Positions 57,110-64,000 of a DNA stretch of 64,000 nucleotides are shown here, one piece after another. Under the pieces are notes generated by a model. It worked only from the letters and a program-made list of their open reading frames with translations, searched no databases and was not told where the DNA came from. A program made the position numbers and the translations under genes. Each line of letters begins with the position of its first letter. Positions within the stretch are counted from its first letter, which is position 1. Source of the DNA: Methylophaga sp. (lineage in GTDB: Bacteria > Pseudomonadota > Gammaproteobacteria > Nitrosococcales > Methylophagaceae); assembly GCA_002696735.1 (NCBI GenBank), contig NZSL01000008.1, positions 1 through 64,000 on the forward strand, written 5' to 3'.

Positions 57110-58576
57110 TTAATGCACGTCGATCATTTGCACGGTTCCATCCGGCAATACTTCTGCCATCTGGCCGCGCGGCTCATCCATAAATTGCACTACGATCAAG
57201 GTAACAACCGCGGTGGCAGCAATTACCCAGAAAAACAACTGCGCTGAGACCACGGACAATACCGTCAAAAACAATAACGCACCGACATTACCATATGCGC
57301 CTGCCATGCCAGCAATTTGTCCCGTCAGACGACGTTGCACTAAAGGTACCACAGCAAACACCGCTCCTTCACCCGCCTGAACAAAGAACGAACAGCACAT
57401 GGTCGCCAACACAGCTAATACAATAAACCATTCAGGCGTAATCAGGCCCATAACAAAATAGCCCACAGCCAGGCCTGCCAGACAAATGGTCAGCGTCAAT
57501 TTACGACCCAGCTTATCACTGAAGTAACCGCCGGTTGGGCGTGAGACCAGATTCATAAAGGCAAAACCGGATGCCAGTAGTCCGGCCTGAACAACAGTAA
57601 TATCAAATGTTTCACTGAAAAATAGCGGTAACATCGACACCACCGCTAACTCAGAACCGAACGTTGCCAGATAGGCCAGATTCAGCACCGCGACCTGCTT
57701 GAATTTGTAACGATGAATTTCTGGAACCGGCGTATGAAATATAGATTTGTTGACCTGAAAAATATGATAAAGCTGGTACAAAAACAACAGTATTAGTCCA
57801 GCATAAATCAGCATGGATACTGATTCAGTCAGTAATGAGACCCCGTTTGGAGACAGTTTCCAGGCCAGTAGTGCCAAAGCGCCATACATCGGCAGAGTCA
57901 TCAGAATTAATAAAACAAAGTCGCCTTTGCTGGTAACTTCCATTGCCCCGGACTTTTTCGGTTTGAAATAAGTTGACCCTTTTGGCGTATCAGAAACGCT
58001 GTTGTAATAGATAAACGCATAAATCAATGCAATTAAGCCGGTCAGCGCTACCGCATAACGCCAGCCTTCATCACCGCCAAACATCAACGCAATCGTCGGC
58101 AGACTCATCGCCGCTGCAGCTGAACCAAAATTACCCCAGCCCCCGTAAATGCCTTCCGCCAGACCGACCTGTTTAGCTGGAAACCACTCTGAAATCATTC
58201 GAATACCGATAACAAAACCGGCACCAACAAAGCCCAGCATAAAACGAGCTAAGGCCATTTGTTCAAAACTGTCGGCCATCGCAAAAAAGAAACACAACAT
58301 ACTGGAAATCCCCAGCAGCAATGAATACATGATTTTGGGGCCGTATTTATCTACTAACATCCCCACCACAATCCGGGCAGGAATGGTCAGCGCGACATTC
58401 AGAATCAATAGAGTTTTAACTTGCTGGTCGGTGAGGCCAAGTGTTTCTTTAATCGAAACCAGTAATGGTGCATGGTTAAACCAGACCACAAAACTGATAA
58501 AAAAAGCCATCCAGCTGAGATGTAAAATGCGGCTGTTACCGCTGAAGGATAAAAATTTTAAATTTGAGGCAGACAT
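57110..58576 (-). CDS. narK: nitrate/nitrite transporter, MFS NarK/NasA family
   Basis: The 488-residue protein has about 12 membrane segments and the nitrate/nitrite porter signatures, including [11 protein letters not shown] in helix 1-2, [21 protein letters not shown], the Gly-rich [13 protein letters not shown] and a second [11 protein letters not shown] nitrate signature. The setting with nrt genes points to assimilatory nitrate uptake (NasA role) rather than respiration, since no nar operon is visible. The 166-bp leader holds a 7-2-7 palindrome. Confidence 0.93.
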   Translation of the reverse strand: MSASNLKFLSFSGNSRILHLSWMAFFISFVVWFNHAPLLVSIKETLGLTDQQVKTLLILNVALTIPARIVVGMLVDKYGPKIMYSLLLGISSMLCFFFAMADSFEQMALARFMLGFVGAGFVIGIRMISEWFPAKQVGLAEGIYGGWGNFGSAAAAMSLPTIALMFGGDEGWRYAVALTGLIALIYAFIYYNSVSDTPKGSTYFKPKKSGAMEVTSKGDFVLLILMTLPMYGALALLAWKLSPNGVSLLTESVSMLIYAGLILLFLYQLYHIFQVNKSIFHTPVPEIHRYKFKQVAVLNLAYLATFGSELAVVSMLPLFFSETFDITVVQAGLLASGFAFMNLVSRPTGGYFSDKLGRKLTLTICLAGLAVGYFVMGLITPEWFIVLAVLATMCCSFFVQAGEGAVFAVVPLVQRRLTGQIAGMAGAYGNVGALLFLTVLSVVSAQLFFWVIAATAVVTLIVVQFMDEPRGQMAEVLPDGTVQMIDVH

Positions 58577-58598
58577 TGTGTTCTCACTTCAGAACGTT

Positions 58599-58614
58599 TG
58601 ACCAACATTGGTCA
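58599..58614. promoter_or_regulatory. palindrome in the narK leader
   Basis: TGACCAA-CA-TTGGTCA is a perfect inverted repeat with 7-base arms and a 2-base centre, 22 bp upstream of the narK ATG. It may be an operator or mRNA hairpin. The geometry equals the NarL 7-2-7 site, but the half-site does not match the NarL heptamer TACYYMT. Confidence 0.4.
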
Positions 58615-58742
58615 TCATCTAAAGCGGGAATTATGCCAACTTATAAGCTATTGATTTTGTTAAGTACTTATTATTTAAACAGGTATCTTATGCACTTATT
58701 TAAGCCGTAGTTATTCTTGCTGCACCATGGCTGTGCAGATTG

Positions 58743-60242
58743 TCAGGCGACAAAGGCCACTGCATTCTTGCCTGATTGTTTTACCCGGTACATCGCTTCA
58801 TCGGCTGCTTTTAACAAGGCATCAATGTTTTCACCGTCCTCGGGATAACGGGCAATGCCAATACTGGCCCCCACCTGACAAGGGCAGTTATCAATCACCA
58901 TTTTTTCGGAAAGTGTAGCAATGATTTTATCGCCTACCGTTTGTAAATGCGTATCTTTAGCTACATCACTAATCAGCACGACAAACTCATCTCCACCAAT
59001 ACGGAATACGGTATCCGATGCACGTAAACGCTGACCAATGCGCTGGGCCACCTCTTTTAATAAAGCATCACCCACATGATGACCACAGTCGTCATTAACG
59101 GATTTGAAGTTATCCAGATCAATAAACATCATCGCCAGCGAAGTACCCTTACGCTGTGCCTGTAATATGGCCTGCTCTGCCAGCAGGCTGAACTGTGCCC
59201 GGTTGGCCAGACCGGTCAAACTGTCTTTATGCGCCATTTCGGTGAGCGCCAGCTCCAATTGTTTGCGTTCGGTAATATCACGAATATCACCGCTGAGTTC
59301 AATGGTGCGACCATCTTCACTACGATTGAGTTGAAGTAACATTTCCGCATCAATTAGTGCATTGTCAGCCCTGACCAGTTGTACTTCACAGCGGCTATAA
59401 GGCAAAGGACGAAATTTTTTGGCCAGTAATAATAAATGTGAGATGCGTGTCGCTGATTCCTGATCAAACAGGCGGTGGTAGTGTTGGCCGAGATAATAAC
59501 GTTCTTCGTGTTGCAGCAATAATTTCACTGACGCACTAATAAAGGTGATATTGCCACTGGCAGAATTGATGACGATAACGATATCTGAGCTTTTTTCCAT
59601 CAGCTTGCTGAAATACTGCTCGCGACGGATCAATCGACTTATTGCCATCACAAATGACAACAGAATCAAAATCACAATAATGCTCTGTAGTCCTCTCAAC
59701 AAATATGTTTGCCGTTTAGCAGAAGCTTCGAGTTGATTGGTTAATTTATTCATCAGGGCAAGTAACTGCGGATTATCCGCCACCATGGCATTCACCAGTT
59801 GCTCCAACGCCGATTCCCTAAGCTGCATTTGTTGAATAGACCGGTACAACGGTTCCCACAACTCAATTGACTGCTTCAGTGTTTTTTGAATTACGGTTTC
59901 CTTGAATTGTTCAACCTGAATAAGTTGACCATTGGCGCTTAACGTTTCACCACCATTCATCATGGCGTTAAGAGTTTGATCGAATAAGGACATGGCCTCC
60001 ATCAATTCCTGATAAGCCTCGTCGGTACTAAGCCCCTGACTCTGCTGATAACGCATTAACAACAGTGCTTTGGTCATTTTCTGTGACAACATGCGTTGAC
60101 GACCAGCAATATTGATATTGATTGAGGAAGCTTCCAGCTGAACCGAAATATGATAATTCATTGCCAGTAACGTGACATCAAAGATAATCACCAGACTGAG
60201 TGGCAGCAAAAAATGTCGGTACTTTTTGATTACCTCAAACAT
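58743..60242 (-). CDS. NarX/PilJ-type sensor diguanylate cyclase (PAS-GGDEF)
   Basis: The 499-residue protein has membrane segments at about 10-30 and 185-205 enclosing a helical periplasmic domain of the PilJ/NarX N-terminal type, recognisable by INIAGRQRMLSQKM near 43-56, which resembles the nitrate-binding P-box helix. A PAS domain (about 215-330) and GGDEF domain follow, with active IGGDEF and an RASD I-site. A G-run ribosome site precedes the ATG. Its place between nitrate transporter genes suggests it senses nitrate or nitrite and makes c-di-GMP; that is inference. Confidence 0.92.
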   Translation of the reverse strand: MFEVIKKYRHFLLPLSLVIIFDVTLLAMNYHISVQLEASSININIAGRQRMLSQKMTKALLLMRYQQSQGLSTDEAYQELMEAMSLFDQTLNAMMNGGETLSANGQLIQVEQFKETVIQKTLKQSIELWEPLYRSIQQMQLRESALEQLVNAMVADNPQLLALMNKLTNQLEASAKRQTYLLRGLQSIIVILILLSFVMAISRLIRREQYFSKLMEKSSDIVIVINSASGNITFISASVKLLLQHEERYYLGQHYHRLFDQESATRISHLLLLAKKFRPLPYSRCEVQLVRADNALIDAEMLLQLNRSEDGRTIELSGDIRDITERKQLELALTEMAHKDSLTGLANRAQFSLLAEQAILQAQRKGTSLAMMFIDLDNFKSVNDDCGHHVGDALLKEVAQRIGQRLRASDTVFRIGGDEFVVLISDVAKDTHLQTVGDKIIATLSEKMVIDNCPCQVGASIGIARYPEDGENIDALLKAADEAMYRVKQSGKNAVAFVA

Positions 60243-60277
60243 GCCCCCCCCTTGTTATCCGCTAAGGATTTTTAGCG

Positions 60278-61555
60278 TTAATCGTCCTGCCAGTCCAGAT
60301 CGCAACAAAACACATAAAGCTTGTTATGTACCACTACCGTCTGGGAAACCGTGATGCACATTCTGGAATCGGCAACGGATAGATAAGGTCGACTAACCTG
60401 CATTTCACCGGGATGTTCAATGGCTCTGAAATGATAGTGTTTGTGTGACCAATTAGCATTATCACCTGACAAAAGCGGGGTAAAACGCGTATCCATTTTT
60501 TGCTGGTAATGTGGAGAATAGACATTTCTGGCCATCTGATAGCCAACTTCATCCAATAAATAACAGCGCACCGCACGCTTTTCCTTAAACAAAATAAGCG
60601 TGCTGGTATCAAAGGCATTGGTAATAGAAAATTCACTGACAGCCTGACGAAACAGTGTTTCGATCTTTTTGAAATCCTGATTCATTTGATGGCTGTTTTT
60701 AAAACGCTGGCGTTGCTGAATTTTCAAAAGATGATCAATATCTTCAGCAAATTTCGTGTTTTGAGAGATACGTTGTTGCGGGCGGGCAAAATAGAACCCC
60801 TGAACCATATCGGCGTTGGCGGCAATAGCCACCAGCGCTTCCCGTTCAGTTTCCACCCCTTCTATTACCACCAGACTACCGGCTTCGTGGATCAGTGAAA
60901 CGACCCCAGTCAGAATGCGTTCAACTCGACTCGAGGTGCCCGCACCATGGATCATGCTGCGATCAATTTTTACAATATCCGGTTCCAATTCCCAGATACG
61001 ATCAAAATTGGAATGCCCGGCACCAAAATCATCAATCGCTATCAGGCAGCCCAAATCCCGAAAGTGGCGAATCAAACTACGTAAGTATTGCCGGTCATCA
61101 ATTTCACTTTCGAGAATTTCAATCACCACGCGATGGGGAGTAATACCGGTTTGTTCAAATAATGTGTTCATAAAGCCGGCATCCGGCCGCTCAGAAACCA
61201 GACATTGTGAATTCAGGTTCAAAAACAACCATGTTTCACCATTCGGCTGACGGGCAAAATTGTGCATATGCAACCGTCGACATAATCGATCCAAAGACAG
61301 GTTTTCCACACCGGTTTGGGGTATTGCCAGCAGCTCTAGTGGTGAATGAGGTTGTTGTTCTGTATCGACCGCGCGAATCAGTCCTTCGTAGCCAACAGGA
61401 CGACGATGCGAGATGCTGAAAATGGGCTGAAAATGACTGCTCAACGTTAAATGATGATAATCAGCCGTCACATATAGACAGGTTTGTTCAGCATCATGCA
61501 TCTGCTGCATTGGCATACCTTTAAATTCTGATTGGAAAGCAACTGTGTTCAACAT
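60278..61555 (-). CDS. c-di-GMP phosphodiesterase (EAL) with C-terminal sensor-like domain
   Basis: The 425-residue soluble protein has an EAL domain (about 35-270) whose signature reads EGLIR. The remaining catalytic residues are present: NLNSQ, EILESE, IDDFGAGHSNF, VKIDRSMI and IEGVET, so it is probably active. The region from about 285 resembles the PAS-like YkuI C-terminal domain. The start could be 61555 or, with a better AAAGG site, ATG 61510. It follows the nrt ATPase gene by 117 bp and precedes the sensor GGDEF by 35 bp. Confidence 0.9.
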   Translation of the reverse strand: MLNTVAFQSEFKGMPMQQMHDAEQTCLYVTADYHHLTLSSHFQPIFSISHRRPVGYEGLIRAVDTEQQPHSPLELLAIPQTGVENLSLDRLCRRLHMHNFARQPNGETWLFLNLNSQCLVSERPDAGFMNTLFEQTGITPHRVVIEILESEIDDRQYLRSLIRHFRDLGCLIAIDDFGAGHSNFDRIWELEPDIVKIDRSMIHGAGTSSRVERILTGVVSLIHEAGSLVVIEGVETEREALVAIAANADMVQGFYFARPQQRISQNTKFAEDIDHLLKIQQRQRFKNSHQMNQDFKKIETLFRQAVSEFSITNAFDTSTLILFKEKRAVRCYLLDEVGYQMARNVYSPHYQQKMDTRFTPLLSGDNANWSHKHYHFRAIEHPGEMQVSRPYLSVADSRMCITVSQTVVVHNKLYVFCCDLDWQDD

Positions 61556-61592
61556 AATATAGCGGTCAATTCACCGAGAAGTTTTGTTAATT

Positions 61593-61623
61593 ATCAAACC
61601 TGCCCAAGTTGAGCAGGTTTGAT
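61593..61623 (-). terminator. hairpin after the nrt ATPase gene, possible terminator
   Basis: A perfect 11-bp stem ATCAAACCTGC/GCAGGTTTGAT with a 9-base loop lies 50 bp after the ATPase stop. The tail has no strong T-run, so it may attenuate transcription or stabilise the mRNA end rather than stop transcription fully. Confidence 0.5.
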
Positions 61624-61672
61624 TCACACTTGCATCCATGCCAACGCGTCTTATTTAGCTCATTTCAACGCA

Positions 61673-62464
61673 TTAGGCAGCCTTCCTGGCATGCCTTTGA
61701 TGTAAAAATTTAATCACTTCAGAACGGTAATGGTTGTAATCGGCATTATCTGCCAAGTCCAGTCTTTGTCTGGGTCTGGGAAGATCTACCTGCAGAATTT
61801 CACCAATACTGGCTGCCGGACCATTGGTCATCATCACGATTTTGTCAGACAGCAACACGGCTTCATCCACATCATGGGTAATCATAATAACGGTGTTGTT
61901 CAAATCTGCCTGAATTTCCATCAACGAATCTTGTAAATGGGCACGAGTCAACGCATCCAATGCACCGAATGGCTCATCCATTAACAAGACTTTTGGCTCC
62001 ATTGCCAACGCTCTTGCAATACCGATACGTTGTTTCATACCACCTGAAATTTCCGCGGGTAGTTTATCTTTGGCATGAGTCATATGCACCAATTCCAGAT
62101 TATGCAATGTCCAGTCACGAATTTGCTGACGATTACGGGTTTTACCAAACACCGATTTCACTGCCAATTCGACATTTTGATAACAAGTAAGCCAGGGAAA
62201 CAAGGCATGATTCTGGAACACGATAGCCCGATCCGGACCCGGTTCATTTACCTCTTTGCCCTGGAGAATCACTCCACCTTCAGTGGCCTGATACAAACCA
62301 CCAACAATATTCATAACGGTCGATTTACCACAGCCTGAGTGACCAATAATACTGACAAATTCGCCTTTATTGATTTGGATGTTCACATTGTCCAACGCCC
62401 TAAATGGGCCATTGGCGGTTGGAAAATCAATGCTGACATGATCGATATTTAAATAACTTTCCAT
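61673..62464 (-). CDS. nitrate ABC transporter ATP-binding protein (NrtD/NasD-like)
   Basis: Powers nitrate import with NrtA and NrtB. The 263-residue ATPase has Walker A GHSGCGKST, signature EISGGMKQR, Walker B LLMDEPFGALD and the switch His in MITHDVDEA. It lacks the fused NrtA-like C-terminal domain of cyanobacterial NrtC, so one ATPase type probably forms the homodimer. It starts 9 bp after the nrtB stop. Confidence 0.93.
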   Translation of the reverse strand: MESYLNIDHVSIDFPTANGPFRALDNVNIQINKGEFVSIIGHSGCGKSTVMNIVGGLYQATEGGVILQGKEVNEPGPDRAIVFQNHALFPWLTCYQNVELAVKSVFGKTRNRQQIRDWTLHNLELVHMTHAKDKLPAEISGGMKQRIGIARALAMEPKVLLMDEPFGALDALTRAHLQDSLMEIQADLNNTVIMITHDVDEAVLLSDKIVMMTNGPAASIGEILQVDLPRPRQRLDLADNADYNHYRSEVIKFLHQRHARKAA

Positions 62465-62473
62465 TGTCTGCTC

Positions 62474-63496
62474 CTAGCGAATATTTGCGGTTTTGTCGTA
62501 TGAGAAAAACTTCTGCAATGTGAGCATAATGCGATCCAAGGCAAAGCCAATCAGACCAATCGCCAATACCGCGACCATAATACGGCTGAGCGAATTGGAA
62601 CTGCCATTTTGGAACTCATCCCAGACAAACTTACCCAGCCCCGGGTTTTGTGCGAGCATTTCTGCTGCAATTAATACCATCCAGCCGATCCCCAGCGAAA
62701 TTCTCAATCCGGTAAAAATCATCGGAATGGAAGAAGGAACCACGATTTTCCACACCGTCGTGAAATATCCCAGTCGCAACACCTTTCCCACATTAAGCAA
62801 GTCACGATCAATGGAGGACACGCCAACCGCAGTATTAATCAAGGTCGGCCACAAAGAACACAACATAACGGTGATGGCCGAGGTAATAAATGACTTGGAG
62901 AACATCGGATCGGCCGAGACATACACTGCACTGACCACCATGGTCACAATGGGCAGCCAGGCCAGTGGTGACACTGGTTTGAAAATCTGGATCAGAGGAT
63001 TTATTGCGTTATACAGATTTTGACTTAAACCACTGACGATACCGATCGGAATCGCAATCAAACTGGCCAGCAGAAAACCGACAAATACGGTAAACAGACT
63101 GGTCCATATCTGATCAATAAAAGTGGGTCTTCCATTGAAGTCCCGAACTTTAATTTCGGCATCGGGATTTTTCGCCAGTTTGTTCGCATTCCGCTGTTCC
63201 TGGCGCTGATAAAAATCTGTCTCACGCTGACGTTCAGCCTGATGTTCTTCATTCAGCACCTTAACCTGCTCCCATACCTGAACCGGTCCGGGTAATTGGC
63301 CAAGACTGGTATCAACTTTGGCAGCTCCAAAATGCCAGAAAAATAGAAAGGCAAGCATCGCTATCAATGGCAAACCAATCATTTTTACTAGCTGTTGAAA
63401 TTGAAACCCGGCGGGTTCCCCACCAGCGATTTTCGCCAGTGGGACGAACCAGTTGAGCCCCGTTATTTCCAGAAAATATATAAGTTTATCGTTCAT
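62474..63496 (-). CDS. nrtB: nitrate ABC transporter permease
   Basis: The 340-residue permease has an N-terminal membrane helix (about 35-57), a charged Gln/Glu/Arg-rich segment (about 78-120) and five further helices with the EAA-type loop between the inner helices (around 225-245). The pattern matches NrtB/SsuC-like permeases. It lies between nrtA and the ATPase gene, which settles the substrate call. Confidence 0.93.
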   Translation of the reverse strand: MNDKLIYFLEITGLNWFVPLAKIAGGEPAGFQFQQLVKMIGLPLIAMLAFLFFWHFGAAKVDTSLGQLPGPVQVWEQVKVLNEEHQAERQRETDFYQRQEQRNANKLAKNPDAEIKVRDFNGRPTFIDQIWTSLFTVFVGFLLASLIAIPIGIVSGLSQNLYNAINPLIQIFKPVSPLAWLPIVTMVVSAVYVSADPMFSKSFITSAITVMLCSLWPTLINTAVGVSSIDRDLLNVGKVLRLGYFTTVWKIVVPSSIPMIFTGLRISLGIGWMVLIAAEMLAQNPGLGKFVWDEFQNGSSNSLSRIMVAVLAIGLIGFALDRIMLTLQKFFSYDKTANIR

Positions 63497-63535
63497 AAGA
63501 GTCCATCTTTGTCCGTTTTATGAAAAGCAGGGGAA

Positions 63536-64000
63536 TTAATCCACCTGCTCCTCTCCTTTCAGGCCAATGGCAAATTTTTCCAGGTAAGCATTAGGTGCTG
63601 TCCCGTCAAATTCGATACCATCGATAAACTCATTTTGAGCCGGTTTGAAACCCGTTTCAGAGGTGAAATCTGGGAAATCTGTTACAGCTAACTTGCCCTC
63701 TTCAATCAATTCTTTTGCTGCAATTTGATAAATATCGGGACGATAAACTTTCTTTGCCATATCGGTATACCAGCTATCCGATTTGGCTTCCGGGATCTGG
63801 CCCCAACGACGCATTTGGGTCAGATACCAGATGGCGTCACTGTAATATGGATAGGTCGCGTTATAACGGAAAAACACGTTGAAATCGGGGATTTCACGTT
63901 TATCACCTTTTTCGTATTCAAAGGTGCCCGTCATACTGTTAGCAATGACATCATAATCAGCACCGACATAATAACTTTGTGAAAGTATTTCAACGGCCTC
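63536..64000 (-). CDS. nrtA: nitrate ABC transporter substrate-binding protein (NrtA), C-terminal part
   Basis: An open frame runs from the right window edge to a stop at 63536, giving 155 residues of the C-terminal part. It contains ILSQSYYVGADYDVI, MTGTFEYEKGDKR, YPYYSDAIWYLTQMRRWGQI and YRPDIYQIAAKELI, as in NrtA/CmpA-type nitrate or bicarbonate binding proteins. The narK and nrtB context favours nitrate. The N-terminus and signal lie beyond the window. Confidence 0.92.
   Translation of the reverse strand, partial: EAVEILSQSYYVGADYDVIANSMTGTFEYEKGDKREIPDFNVFFRYNATYPYYSDAIWYLTQMRRWGQIPEAKSDSWYTDMAKKVYRPDIYQIAAKELIEEGKLAVTDFPDFTSETGFKPAQNEFIDGIEFDGTAPNAYLEKFAIGLKGEEQVD

Noticed and set aside
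58599..58614. NarL-binding site
   Set aside because: The 7-2-7 geometry fits, but the half-site TGACCAA does not match TACYYMT, so it is kept only as an unassigned palindrome.

Overview
The window reads as chromosomal DNA of a gammaproteobacterium with moderate-to-low G+C. The housekeeping order ndk-rlmN-pilW-rodZ-ispG-hisS, fur divergent from bamE, nadK-recN, and tyrS next to an M23 peptidase and anmK is typical of that class. Glycogen genes, two PQQ-type dehydrogenases, nitrate assimilation and many c-di-GMP proteins make a marine methylotroph such as Methylophaga my best guess; this is inference, and no methanol dehydrogenase or other diagnostic methylotrophy gene lies inside.

Layout. 1-240 is the promoter and leader region of an rRNA operon that runs leftward out of the window. 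383-2008 holds an AraC regulator divergent from a small membrane protein. 2052-6105 is tyrS, the M23 peptidase and anmK. 6081-13142 is a glycogen/maltodextrin block (glgC, a GH57 hydrolase, malQ and a coupled gcvH on the minus strand; glgB divergent). 13191-20474 is a long minus-strand housekeeping run from ndk to pgi. 20646-25552 holds nadK, recN, fur, bamE, carbonic anhydrase and an MBL-fold hydrolase.

25627-29923 contains the most unusual gene: a 410-residue cytoplasmic protein built from 25 copies of a Trp-Tyr-Glu-Ala-Asn type motif every 14-18 residues. Most of it is an exact-length 549-bp tandem duplication. Upstream on the same strand are a small secreted protein and a Lon-family protease.

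30006-39309 holds PilZ, coq7, a diguanylate cyclase, CheV, tRNA-Leu, rnr, a 331-bp hairpin-rich mobile-element candidate sitting in the rnr stop codon, tRNA-His, tRNA-Thr and a CHASE/PAS/GGDEF protein. 39458-46511 holds gdhA and then an operon of cupredoxin-like protein, EAL phosphodiesterase, DUF3034 barrel and lipoprotein globin. A GGDEF protein converges on it and carries a sensor domain matching that of the EAL protein, which suggests paired synthesis and breakdown of c-di-GMP under one signal.

46590-55032 is a redox and stress region: PQQ dehydrogenase and di-heme peroxidase flanking an FNR-like box, isochorismatase-like hydrolase, periplasmic catalase-like protein, TetR regulator with two operators, MDR oxidoreductase, and a sorbosone-dehydrogenase/SMP-30-like fusion. 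55383-64000 is nitrate uptake on the minus strand (nrtA partial, nrtB, ATPase, narK) with an EAL protein, a NarX/PilJ-type sensor GGDEF protein and a membrane-anchored PP2C-kinase fusion between and after the transport genes.
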